Made by a program: the position numbers and the translations under genes. Shown here piece by piece: positions 45,103-55,902 of a stretch of DNA of 64,000 bases. Position 1 is the stretch's first letter. The number at the start of each line of letters is the position of its first letter. The DNA is from Rusavskia elegans (lineage: Eukaryota; Ascomycota; Lecanoromycetes; Teloschistales; Teloschistaceae). The notes beneath the pieces were generated by a model, which was given only the letters and a program-made list of their open reading frames with translations, searched no databases and was not told where the DNA came from. Location of the stretch: the NCBI GenBank assembly GCA_011316305.1, contig SAUG01000136.1, forward strand, positions 1 to 64,000, read 5' to 3'.

Positions 45103-46870
45103 TAACTATTGGCTGTTTCCGATCCCCCGAACTCATGCAGAATGTCATGCCGGTTCCTATATGCCTTGTCCCGAACCTTCTCGGGAACCAGTAGCTCGCC
45201 TCGTCGACCGAGCTTACTCTGAACGAGCATTCTCGGCTAGCACAGATGTACGGCACAGTAACTTGGAGGTTGGTATCGGCATTGGCGAAACGTAAGTCCC
45301 AATCATCCCCCACACCACAAGTATGACGGGGCTCAGTTAGGATTCATGGGCTTTCTGGCAGCCTTGCCTACCTGGTTCTTTGCTATCATGCCGATCAAAT
45401 ACCCATTTCCGCACCCGTCAACATGCACATGCACGAACACGCCGAGTGGACTGGCTCAGATAAAATATGTATCAAGGACTTAGCTTTTTACTGATCTCAA
45501 GAGCATTCTCCTCAAGCGTGCGCCGAAGCTGAACCAAAGGATTCAGCGCTCCGTGTGTGCTGGGAGCGACATTCGCGTCTCCAACCATGGCGTCATCACA
45601 AGTATATTGCAAGCCTATAAGTTAGGGGACCGAGTATCTCCATGTCATTCTCAAACGCCCTCGTATCTTGGCGAGAAAGAGTACTGCAGATCCCAAAAGC
45701 TAGGTTTCTTCTACCATCATCATCAATTCATATATCCCGTCTCAAATCCAATCTCATCGACCTCGACAGTCACGTCGTCCAAATTGCGGCATCAATCCAT
45801 CCCTACATCCATCACCTCCATCCTGCCGACGAACAAAGACGCCCAAGATCATTGTTGCGCTCATCGCTTTGAAGGCATAAATATTGCCATCACGCCAAAT
45901 CTCGTTTCGGCGTAATCTAGATGCCACAGAGGTGTGATTTTGTATGAATTATAACCATTTGCTTTGGATCCGTCGTGAGGCATATCCAGATGCTGCGGGG
46001 TTCAATGGTGCGAGATGCAAAGCGGCATTATACATGTTTACTGGAACTTCGGGCTGTATATTGAACGAAGGCCTCATGGCGAGTATCTACAGATACTAGA
46101 GGCTTGCAGGTGCTCAGGTGGGCATATGTTGCGTTAGTCGTGCTTTCTTCAAGGTACCGGCCACAAAGAACGTTTACGGTCGCGCGTAAGACATGCTGGC
46201 CATATTGGTAGAAGTTGACTTGAAGATACCGGCCTTTGTGCCTAACGGTGGGGATTCGGTGGTGGTAACCAGATGCTTTTTGAAAATGGAATGTTGGTTA
46301 GATATGATATCACACACAGATGACCACGTCCTTACGCTGGGCATTTATTCGGATGAGGCCTCTTTTCCATCGCGGAAATAGATAGCCTAATGGTTTTCTC
46401 ACCTAATTACGAGCCTCCGAATCCCGCTTGGATATCCAATTAAGAGGTAAGGTTCCTATAATAGAGCTCAGATATTTTTGTTGTTGTACTGTGTTTCAGT
46501 GTGCGCAATGAGGTATTTTGATGTACATGCCATTGATTCCTTCGGCTACCTGGGAAGGAAGCTTACGTTATCGATCGTGGTGACTTGCGCTTTTGACAAT
46601 GGAGGACATACTTCCTCTCCATGGATCGCTGAGTCTGGGTGTTTGCTTCTGGAACATTCTTTGACATGATGGTCGATATTGGGATGATGACTAGATAGAT
46701 ATGGAACACAGCACAGTCCCTCTAATTCATATGGGCTTGGCTGTATACGTTGATGGTCACGAGGGGTCAGAGTACTCGTCAGGAGACGAGGATCTAGGAA
46801 AGCGTGGGGTATAAGCCTGGGAAGCCTCAGAGCAACAATACTATGGAATAATTGTAACATGAGTACAGGA
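45103..46870. other. Gene-poor host DNA right of the transposon stack
   Basis: GC content returns to normal at once. Short frames only; one hydrophobic piece near 45320-45420 (LGFMGFLAALPTWFFAIMP) may be a fragment of a former membrane protein, but no exon structure was found. Confidence 0.35.
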
Positions 46871-48017
46871 TCAACCTGCATACAGAATAGGCAGAGGTTT
46901 CGAAGGCGGCTGTTGAGATTCAGGGTAGAATTCGGCATCGCATTCCGCCGCACAGCCCACATTGGTGCTCGCCGGGACGAGGAGGCTGATGTCTTGCATA
47001 CCAATGGTGTATAAACCATCATTGCGGAGTTGCTGTTCCTCGGGCATGTTGATCGGAGGAGGATTGCCGCTCTTGCGGCCGGTCTTGCAGGTTCGTCTTT
47101 GGTAACCCCTAGGTAGATATGTGAGCTTGGGCTGATGTTCGTTGACGGAATCAAGGGAATTAGTACTTACAGTACCCTACGGTTCTGTTGAGAGGTCCAT
47201 ATGCCATGGCATCCCTCGTCGTCCCATCTACAAACCCTGTGAACGGTTCAGCGAGGAGCTCACAGGCTACCTAATCACGATAATGGAAGCGTACCCTGAA
47301 GATGTGGTTTTCTTGCATACTTGCTCCGTAGTCACTGAGTCGCTGCCTGTGTTCGCACTGAAACTGAGATCCGGGTTGTCGAAACCTTCGCCGAACCACT
47401 TTGGTAGTTTGAGCTCGAAATTGGCCTTTAACGAGTTTTCGTCCGTGATTTTGTTCACCGTGCATGTGTCATTGTAAACGATATTCTCCTGTGAACAATC
47501 TTTTGTGGAAGAACAATCTATCCTCTCTCCTGAACGCAGGCACAGTATTGATCAGCCAGGCCACCTGAGTATTTGGTATGGACTGGCTTACCGGTTGATG
47601 TCCAGGGTTCGCTCTCGAAGTACCATCTGACGACGAATGTCTCGGTGCTGTATATTGATGCTTGGTCAACAATATGACAACGTAACCTTCACGATGTATT
47701 ACGCACTAGCAGTGACCGGGATCGTTCTCGTTGTATTGGTTTTCGCAACCCTTATGAAAGAGTTTGCCGTCGCCATCCTTGAATTGGCTGAGTCCCACAG
47801 CATAGCTAGGATCCACTGCACATGCTGGTAGATAACCTTCCAGGCCGAGCTGGAGTTGCTGTTGACGCTTTGCGTGGTGACTGTTTTGCTTGTAATGCAA
47901 GATCTCAGATTCGGACTCCAAGGGGATACTCTTCTTGATGAATCTGGTCGGCGTTGTTGATACGACAGAGAACAGAACAGTCGTGGCAAGGAACCATCTC
48001 AACGATGGTACAAGCAT
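46871..48017 (-). CDS. Secreted cysteine-containing protein, unknown family
   Basis: Five exons (48017-47717, 47660-47536, 47488-47295, 47236-47171, 47108-46871) join in phase for 307 residues. Signal peptide MLVPSLRWFLATTVLFSVVS; a dibasic site (HAKRQQQL) follows near residue 50 and could be a Kex2 site. The mature part reads GYLPACAVDPSYAVGLSQF, STETFVVRWYFESEPWTS, DQYCACENIVYNDTC, then LKLPKWFGEGFDNPDLSF, VCRWDDEGCHGIWTSQQN and NVGCAAECDAEFYPES, with about a dozen cysteines and an NDT sequon. The first donor is GTCACT, weaker than the others. Larger open frames in this region in other phases are shadows. Likely extracellular; function unknown. Confidence 0.65.
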
Positions 48018-49186
48018 GATGAGGAACAGTGTTCACAGCTGGGTTGGAATGATGTGACTGTTGCACCGGGGACGTTGGGATGGGCTGGTGGAAAGGAATA
48101 CTCGATGGATGGCCCAGTGTACTTTATAAAGGACACGATGTCCAGCCTTTCTGATGACAGATCTTGGCCCCTGTCGTTGCAGTATATTTAACCGGACTGA
48201 AGGGATCTTGATAGGCACGCATGAGGCGCCATCATCTCCGTGTCAACGGAAAGTTTCGCACCGATGTGGATTTCTATCACTGTTTCGATGTATCGTTGGC
48301 GAAACGTCGGCGACGGGCCAAGATTTCATCATACAATAGTAGTGACGGTACATTGTAAAACCACTTTTGAGTCCGAGATTAGATCATCCCGTCCGAGGGA
48401 GCGTTGGGGGGGAACGGGACAATGGTGTGGGTACTGGCGACCCGTCCCGAAGGTCAAGCGTCAGGTATATCCGGACGACAACGCATCTTGAAACCCCCAA
48501 TCGGCGGAGCTTTCACCACCCCTCTCGAGCCTTTGACTACTCATCCCTTCGTAGGGGTTCATGGTGGATTGTCCCCAGGATGTCTACAGTTGCAGGTGTA
48601 TGACGAATCAGCGGGCCAGCATCTCCAAGAATTAAATGTGGACACTCTTGATCCAGTCTGGATATCTTCCGTAAAGGAGGTGGTTTGTGCATGAAGGGCC
48701 CTTGACGGATATCATAATTGGCTAGATGCTCCGGGCATTGCAAGTGGAGATGGTAATCATTATAACGGCTGGTGACGGTTGGCGAGTTGCCGTTATGCGC
48801 TGTCAGCCTTGGCGAGAGTCACGTGCTGATAGAGTATTAATAAGCGGTCTCTGAAACCGCCGTCCGTCTGACGCCTCAGGCAAAGTAAACAAACGGTTTC
48901 ACATTCATCATTATCATCATCCTGAGTACTCCACGCATTAAAAATTAGCCTCGCTATTTTATATCTGTCGATTGGGTGTCCTCGAAGAGAGTGGCAGTTT
49001 CTACTACGAGCCTCTTCTACCGCAAACCTCCCCCTTCAATACTAATACTAATACTGAATCCCGATAGCTTGACCTTCTCGAGTCTCTTGACTTGAATCTA
49101 TCCTAAAGGTTCCGGTAACTTTTGATACTGCTTGAAACCCAACACTCTTTCCGTGGTGGTACGTGTGGTGTTGCCTTGCTCCTCTT
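48018..49186. other. Intergenic, no gene seen
   Basis: Contains the promoter of the secreted-protein gene and the 3' flank of the next minus-strand gene. Short frames only. Confidence 0.4.
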
Positions 49187-50047
49187 CTAGATTTCCACCT
49201 GGGGACTCGACTTTTCGCCATCCAGACGACCCAGGTCTGTCTGCAGCGTTTTCAAAAGGTCTCTACCAAGACTTTCCTTGTTCAAACAGACATGGATTCC
49301 CTTGCAGAAAGCTGCCCTCCAATCGGCTGTTTCTCTCCGTAGCCAGACAGATTTCACACCTTTGGTGATCCGAAGCTTTCTTAACGGCGTCAGAACATCG
49401 TGCATCGTTGCTTCCGCTTTTGCGATAAGAGCTGGTGTCGTCAAGCTACAAAGACACGGTAGGAATATAGTCAGTTTTTCAATGGCATCGTTTTTTGATA
49501 ACACGTCGCAGATTATTCGGACCCATTCTTTGGTTTGCTTCCACCAAATCGGGTGATCTGGATTGTACAGCTTCCACCAAATGGGCAGATCTGCTGGCTC
49601 ACGCTGCTCTTGAAAGCTGGAACGCCACCAGGTAGAGTGATGGTTGAAGTTCAGCTCGAAATTCCGCAATTTCAGGAAATGCGGATAACGAGGGAGATCG
49701 GCAGTATAGGTGGGATATTCTTTGTTGACGTTCACGATCCTTTCGAGGAAATGCAAGCACATCGGGGTGATGTTGATAACGAATGGGATTTCGTTGTCGT
49801 AGATGGACCGCGTCATCGTAGATATTGATTTGCTGACCAAGAAGAAGTTCAGGGGTACTATGGCGCCGCGAGCTTCTTCAGTTGCGTCTTTCAAGGAACC
49901 GAGATAGGAGCGAAAAGACTCCTCCTCTTCCTCGCACCAATAGTCGTTCATCTTGAGGTCCCAATAGTTACTGCTGCCTATGTGCACACCTTTCGGCGGA
50001 CGGCGAGGATGAAGACCGTGGTCTGGTAAAGCTTCACGAATGACCAT
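49187..50047 (-). CDS. F-box-like / DUF-type fungal protein, N-terminus probably longer
   Basis: 286 residues from the first Met in the open frame. The body has VPLNFFLVSKSISTMTRSIY, NEIPFVINITPMCLHFLERI and KLRNFELNFN, the pattern of fungal F-box-type proteins whose N-terminal box is followed by a resolved 'ended in an expelled peasant box' style leucine-rich body; no exact family is assigned. Directly upstream in the same frame the text is PFPFEKLPPELQQMVIREAL, an F-box start, so the annotated Met lies inside the box. An ATG at 50135 would supply the true start, but a run of nine T (coding strand) puts it out of frame by one base. Either an intron, a sequencing slip or a real frameshift is involved. 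Function: possibly ubiquitin-ligase substrate adaptor, inferred. Confidence 0.6.
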   Translation of the reverse strand: MVIREALPDHGLHPRRPPKGVHIGSSNYWDLKMNDYWCEEEEESFRSYLGSLKDATEEARGAIVPLNFFLVSKSISTMTRSIYDNEIPFVINITPMCLHFLERIVNVNKEYPTYTADLPRYPHFLKLRNFELNFNHHSTWWRSSFQEQREPADLPIWWKLYNPDHPIWWKQTKEWVRIICDVLSKNDAIEKLTIFLPCLCSLTTPALIAKAEATMHDVLTPLRKLRITKGVKSVWLRRETADWRAAFCKGIHVCLNKESLGRDLLKTLQTDLGRLDGEKSSPQVEI

Positions 50048-50135
50048 TTGTTGCAGTTCAGGCGGAAGCTTCTCGAAAGGAAATGGAGCTGGTGCCCGAG
50101 CGGGCGCGGCGACGTGAAAAAAAAATTTGTTCCAT

Positions 50136-51300
50136 TATGGGGAGAGCTAGTCGCTTCCTTGAGGATAAGTTCGATTGATATGAAGAAATTAAGGTTGAGC
50201 TTGGGAGTTGGTTAAATAGTAAGTGGCAGAAAAATCTGATGTAGGCGCCAAGTGATGATTTATTCTAGGCAATTGTCGGAATTGACTTCGACACTCACCT
50301 TTCTGTCGTACCAGGGATTTCATTTTTCGAGAGTTGACTGTTGTAGGTATTTCAATGCATGACACTGGCAGTGAAAACTCTTCCACTGGACATGGCATAT
50401 CCCATGCACCGGTGGAGTCTCGGATTTCGCTGGCACTCAAGGTATCGAATACCTACCCCACCAGTCGAAAGGATACTTAGGCCTGATATTGCATGCCAAC
50501 GAGCGTCAAATACAGTGAGTTCTGACCTGATGACAAACCATAGATGTCAGCCTCTACATTTTCAGTGCAGACGCGTACCGGCACAGCTGCAACGTAACGC
50601 TTGAGTACCTATCAAAAGTACTTCACCACCAACCATAACCCATCAAGGAGGTTTAGTTGTTGAGATAACGGCATGACCAGGCAACAGCAATCGTTGAGTG
50701 AGTCGCGGTAGGTATATATATCATTTTGGTACAAGAGCACTAAATACTACATACAGCCCTGCGTAAGACTGACAGTCGCATCAAGTATATTAGTCATTGG
50801 AAAACCAGTTCTGATCTGTTGCTCACGTCTCGCTCGCAAGATCATGATAGGAAATGGTACCCACGTTATTATCCCTATCATGACGGCCTGTCATATAAGG
50901 CAGGGTCAGTCGTTCCCGAAAGCCAGCGACGGGCCGGTAAGTCTTGACTGGCCAACAAGTCCTCATCTCCACATTTATCATAACGCGGATAGCATTTGAA
51001 TAGTGCAATTGGCATGGCAATCATGCTTCGAGAAGATCAACGGTTAGAGAATCGCAAAGACAACATCGCCAACTACATGCTGTTTTCCGACAGCAGCGCT
51101 TTGATATTATGCCTCCTTGCATGCAGCAAAGGCTTTGTGAATGGACCTGGCCGCCGAGCCTTGCCTTCACCAACGGTTATGAGTCTTCATATCTAACATA
51201 TCCCCCATTTTCTTTGAAAGGCGAGTTCCTAAAGATATTCTCTCGTCAATCATTGCTGAGGCTTGCAAACCTTTATATTCGCCCCACGGAGAATCACGAC
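50136..51300. other. Intergenic, no gene seen
   Basis: Divergent 5' regions of the F-box-like and RING-like genes. Contains one copy (about 50440-50480) of a short dispersed repeat also found near 53750. Confidence 0.35.
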
Positions 51301-51810
51301 ATGGACAATCCAGATATTATTCCTGGCATTCCCGGTACCTTCCGCCCCATGACCGACGAGGCTGACACAAGCGCCACAGCGGTATCCAGTATACCTACTA
51401 TTGTCACGACAATAATGCGCTCCATCTGCACCTTTCCCAACAGCACCACGCTACAAGATCACAGTTGCACCATCTGCTTGGAAACTTTCAGCACCCCAGG
51501 AGAAGAACCCATCCGACTCCCCTGCGGACACGACTTCGGCCTGTCGTGCCTGGTCAGATGGACTCAAGAAAGGCTCTTCCGAAGATGTCCCATGTGTAGG
51601 GTGCAATATTTGGATCCTATAAAAAGCCTTGAAGTCTGCAAACTCCACAGCACTTCCGATGCAAGTTCAGAGCTAATCGATAAGATAATTGGGGAAATCC
51701 GATCTTTTACGAATGGTGATATATTGGAGTTCGATCGCTCGGCCGATGGATTTTATGAGTTTATTGGTCTACAAAAATGGCTGGATACCGAAAAAAGTGA
51801 GAACGCATGA
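51301..51810 (+). CDS. RING-finger-like protein with one zinc ligand missing
   Basis: 169 residues from ATG 51301 (the frame is open from 51109; this Met begins the plausible acidic N-terminus MDNPDIIPGIPGTF). The RING region reads SCTICLETFSTPGEEPIRLP, CGHDFGLSCLVRW, then RRCPMCRVQYLDP. Spacing fits a C3H2C3/C3HC4 RING, but the position that is normally His in C-G-H-x-F-H is Gly here (CGHDFG), so one ligand of a zinc site appears lost. The C-terminal part (SSELIDKIIGEIRSF...) is predicted helical. Normal RING proteins are E3 ubiquitin ligases; this one may bind zinc weakly or use another ligand. No introns seen. Confidence 0.65.
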   Translation: MDNPDIIPGIPGTFRPMTDEADTSATAVSSIPTIVTTIMRSICTFPNSTTLQDHSCTICLETFSTPGEEPIRLPCGHDFGLSCLVRWTQERLFRRCPMCRVQYLDPIKSLEVCKLHSTSDASSELIDKIIGEIRSFTNGDILEFDRSADGFYEFIGLQKWLDTEKSENA

Positions 51811-52388
51811 CTTCACCCAACAGGAGTTGCTCGAGAATTTGATAAGACTGAAGCGGAACATACTGTCACTTTAAACTTCTGCGGAGGCAGGGTTTGGTTG
51901 TGGAAGATCGCCGAGTCTAGTGTCTAAGCATTTTGTTCTCGCTGCGACAGCGTCGGGGAGCGAGAGTAATGTCAGAGTGTCAGGAAGCTCTTGTCATCTC
52001 GACCTAGCGGCATTGTGTGTTCTGAATCTTTACATATCAAAAGTAAAAGTTCGACAACGTTCGAGTATGGTGACTTACTACCGACGCAATCATGGCTTAT
52101 CGACATACATCAATAGAATCATAGGCTTTACGTAAAATTAAACCATCGTATGGTCCGAACTTGTTAAAGCTTTATTACGCGAGACACAAGAAGAGTGGTA
52201 TTAAAACCGACATGGAGACACTGTGATGAGAAAGGTTATTAAAATGGAAATGTATTTGATACCTCTTACATTGGAAAACTCCAGGACTTCCAGCAGCTAC
52301 AGCCAACCCCTAAAGTCCAAAATCGATATATACCACCCCATCAACATCCCCATCAACAACCAACGAATCTTTCACACCCCACAACCTA
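51811..52388. other. Intergenic, no gene seen
   Basis: Convergent 3' flanks of the RING-like gene and the next minus-strand gene. Confidence 0.4.
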
Positions 52389-52809
52389 CTATATAGGCAA
52401 TCCCTCCCCCTTCTGCCGCATCCGCTGCAACTTCTCCTGCTCCAACCTTATCTGCTTCTTCGTCCAAACTGGAAAAACCAACTCCAACATCTCCTCCCAA
52501 AGTTCAAACTCGTTCGCCAACTCAACGAGTTCGATTATCTTCCTTCGAGTCGCCAAAAAGGCATGCGAAGGAGCGCCATCGAGTGAACGGGTTAGATAGC
52601 CGCAGAGACGCGCGTAGAGATGGGTTGGGAGACGGGAGCGGAGTTTTTGCATGTAGGAGAAAAAGTTGTCGTAGAGGATATCGGCTTTCGCGGTCCGTGG
52701 GGAGGCGAAGTCGGTTTACGATGTGGGCGTCGGCGTGGTGGAGGGATTGGAGTTTGCGGGCGAAGTAGGCGGGGGTGTTAATAGGGGGTTCGGTGGTGGT
52801 GGTAGGCAT
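52389..52809 (-). CDS. Small hypothetical protein, apparently frameshifted
   Basis: From ATG 52809 the text MPTTTTEPPINTPAYFARKL, QSLHHADAHIV runs in one frame, and TDFASPRTAKADILYDNFFS, YMQKLRSRLPTHLYARLCGY, KIIELVELANEFELWEEMLE and LVFPVWTKKQIRLEQEKLQR continue in another until the stop at 52389. Removing one A from the AAA (TTT on plus strand, about 52715-52717) would join them into a single protein of about 139 residues, mostly helical. No family recognised. The long stop-free run of the first frame past this point is a shadow. A very short intron is an alternative but no pair of sites keeps the phase. Confidence 0.5.
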
Positions 52810-53982
52810 CTTCAGTGTTTGTGAGTAAGTTCTTTTGACTTGAAGATCGGTACTGGTTGATTGTGTTATATTGCCATTGTCGGTATTTGCTTTGTCGATG
52901 AGTCCCACTTGTGAGAATCTCAGGCAAGGAAAGTCTTTGTGTTCCATGACAGACCTCGGACACGAGTCCAGTGAAGGCTCGGAGCGCCGTGCACAACCAT
53001 CATAGACTGGTCCGCTAATCGCTTCATACACCAAGAAACACAACAGTCCGACATAGGCAGCAAAAAGGAAATTGTCCAGACCCGGCTTCGAACCGGGATC
53101 CTCGGAAGAAAAGCCGGTACATTTGGTCGTCCTCGCTGCTCAGCGGACTTTCACATGTAGGAGATGAGCCCGGCTACGGGCCTTAGATCTCCGATATGAT
53201 ACCATTACACACTACTTGGACAGTTCTTTTTGGTGATAGATCCTTAGACTTCTCTCTAAAAGTGAAATTAGGCTTGCGATGGTTTCTTATTCAGTTTCAC
53301 TTACAGACACCAATTATTCGTGTAGCAAAGAGTCCGACACTACCACACAACGTACGATGAAACGGTACAAGACTGGTAATTGATACCAGAATTCATAGCA
53401 TCCTTCACTCATCGCTTAAGATCTCAGGATGAGTCTCCAATCAACATGATAGGCCACATTGCAAGATGATCGCTTGTATACTTGAATGCAATTATGGCGA
53501 CCAAGAGTCGTCAAATCTAATGACCGAAGAGATCAAAGATCTTGTCGGAAGAAATTAACCCCTATCGCTCCGGGGCGCCACAGTGCGGAAGCTTCGGTCT
53601 CAGCTATATTGTGTTCCCCTTTTGTGGTCTTCATATATTATCACAGTTTCATTCATTTTTAGAGAATTATGTGCTATAGGAGATTTCTATCTATGGCTGC
53701 TCAAAATAGAAGCTCAAGTAATAGTGAGGCATCCGATCTATTTAGCATTGAGGTATCGTATGCCCACCTCGCCAATCGAAAGGATAGCTGGTGGATTCAC
53801 GGCAGGTGCTGTCTAAAGTATCGACAAAAGCAAAAAACCTACCATCGCATCCTCGCCAACATACACACTCTACCCCATCTTGTTACCGATGCCAATCGCA
53901 TGCGAATCTCAAAGCCCAGGCGTTGGATCATTCGGATCACCCGTCGGAAGTTGCACAACCGCCTTGTAACCACTCTTGAAAG
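52810..53982. other. Intergenic; tRNA-like B-box and a dispersed repeat copy
   Basis: No gene supported. A tRNA-like 76-bp segment at 53073-53148 is discussed under rejected items. A second copy of the short dispersed repeat lies at about 53750-53790. Confidence 0.35.
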
Positions 53983-55186
53983 TCATACCCTCGCACAGGA
54001 ATTTCTCCCACGAAGGTCGAACGAGGTAAAGACCCGCATCATAACCTTCCTTGCCCATGAGACAGTGCAGTCCGCGCCACCAATCGTAATACCATCCTTC
54101 CTGCCCCAGCTGGATGATCTTTCCCTCAATGTCAGTCTCGCCAACATTCCTCCACCGTTTGGCGGCATGACCAAGGAGATCCTTGTTGCACGAATCATGC
54201 CGTTATGGTCGAACTCTGCGGGCCAAGCCTGATGGAGGACCTTGGAGGAGTAGTCCGACATGAGCAACTTGCCCGCGAGGAAATCATCAACGCGGACGCC
54301 GGAGGTGGGGATATTGCCGATGGTCATCGTTGGATCTGCCACTAAGGTGTATGCATCGTAGATTCTGAAGGTCATGTTGAATTTGCCGGCCAGGGGCCCG
54401 ACGTTGTTGCGACGGGGATCATATTTTGCGTACAAGGAGGTCGCGTACCGTTTCAGAGCTTCGTTTGGCTTTCGAGGAGCCTTGATGAATCGGGCTGACG
54501 AGGTTGACGTCGATCCCTGCTTTGGAACTGAGGAAGGACGTATGGCTTGGTAGAAAGGCGATGCTGTCGATGTCTGGATTGCCGGCTTGGACGTTACAGT
54601 AGTGACATGAGTACCGTTGTGTGCCAGAGCGACGCGTTGTTGCTGGGATGAAGATGTTGGCGTCGATCGCTGATTTGGAGTTGAGGATGGACGTGTCGTT
54701 TGGGTTAGGGGTAATGCTGCTGATTTTTCGATGACCGGCCCTGTTTTTAGAGTAGTAACATGAGTACCACTGCGTGCCAGAGTGAAGCGTTGTTGCTGGG
54801 CTGAAGGTGTTGCATCTGTTTGAGGTATCGATGGCGCATGCGTCGAGGGAGCGGCCAAACGAAATCCCATTTGGAGGAAAGCCTCTTCATCCTCATTGTC
54901 TAGGAATGAAGGGACCATGGACTTCAGCTTCTCATTTGATCTCTTATTGTCAGCTGGTATACGAGGTTCCTCAGACGTATGGCGCGAAAGGAAGAGCGGG
55001 CTTTGAAGGGAACCGTGTTCCATATTCCTGCCGGAGATCTTCATGTTCGTTGGTGCGCTCTTGAGGATTGTCATCGGTAAGGTCTTCATGTTTGATAGTG
55101 CGCTCCTGATCATTATCCTCAGCAATGCCTCCATCATTATCGCCAGGAGGAAGCACCTCTCTTTGACGTTTGCGGCTGGGCTCCAT
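53983..55186 (-). CDS. Hypothetical, probably nuclear protein with a 49-residue tandem repeat
   Basis: Preferred model: exon 55186-54977 (MEPSRKRQREVLPPGDNDGG, an NLS-like and acidic start) and exon 54921-53983 joined over a 55-nt intron, 382 residues. The alternative is one open frame from 55251, but its first 80 residues (MRFFLLPLTAEAIASFF...) look like out-of-frame reading of the acidic start. After SMVPSFLDNEDEEAFLQMGF come two copies of a Ser/Thr/Gln-rich repeat beginning QQQRFTLARSGTHVTT and QQQRVALAHNGTHVTT. The C-terminal 150 residues (KRYATSLYAKYDPRRNN, FRIYDAYTLVADPTMTIG, GITIGGADCTVSW) look globular. Family not recognised. Confidence 0.55.
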
Positions 55187-55902
55187 CGGATCTGGACATC
55201 AAAGAAGCTTGCAATAGCCTCAGCTGTAAGAGGCAGAAGGAAAAAGCGCAAGATAAACCTTAAAGGAACAAGTAAAAGTTAACTGAAATTGATTTTATCT
55301 GCTATAATATTAGATAGTTATTTACTTTATTCGAGGATCGACGAGAGATATATAGATATAACCCTTAGTATAAACAGCTTAGAATAGGCCGATTTCAAGG
55401 TACAGACGCTGAACCTGAGGTATAGCTACTAAAAACTCTTGACTTAGATCTCTATTCCTATATCAATACTACTATAATAGCAGATTAAAAGTTAGGATGC
55501 TGATAGGAAAGGGTTTGCTGAACAAGCCCGAAGTTATTCCGATGCTAAGCTGTTTTTAGTTATTTCCTGCGACGAAGATTTCGCTGCTGGCATCAATATT
55601 ATATGAGACCTCGACATCGCTACCTCGACATCGCGACCCCGATTTCTTGCGCTGACTCGGTACCAAAAGCTCGGAGAATTGAAGTGGAACGAAAAGTGTA
55701 TCAGATCGGTGGTCGAGGAATGGTCCAGCAAAGGAAAGCTTGACGCTCGACCACCACATTGCTATCCTGAAAAAACTGCAAATACCCATTGACCACACGG
55801 GATCAGCTCGTATGGTAACGCTCGGCATAGATTCGTCATCGTAAGTGCCTCTTCCATGGCCCAAGAACCCTCTAACTCCTATTTTCCAAAATCCACCTGA
55901 TC
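55187..55902. other. Intergenic with an AT-rich patch
   Basis: From about 55265 to 55500 the sequence is AT-rich and stop-rich, possibly an old mutated repeat without visible ends. The remainder has only short frames. Confidence 0.35.

Noticed and set aside
46546..47154. Open frame of 202 codons on the minus strand
   Set aside because: It overlaps the last exons of the 307-aa secreted protein in a different phase; the spliced model keeps signal peptide and cysteine pattern, this one does not.
53073..53148. tRNA-like segment on the minus strand with a good B-box (GGTTCGAAGCC in a 5-bp T stem) and about tRNA length
   Set aside because: The acceptor stem has only about five pairs, there is no proper 7-nt anticodon loop with a 5-bp stem, and the A-box is weak. 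A covariance-model scan would decide.
53669..54232. Open frame of 187 codons on the plus strand
   Set aside because: Antisense shadow of the minus-strand gene at 53983-55186.
55187..55251. Upstream extension of the long frame ending at 53983 (start MRFFLLPL)
   Set aside because: It reads the acidic, basic-start sequence MEPSRKRQRE out of frame; an intron joins the better N-terminus to the same body.
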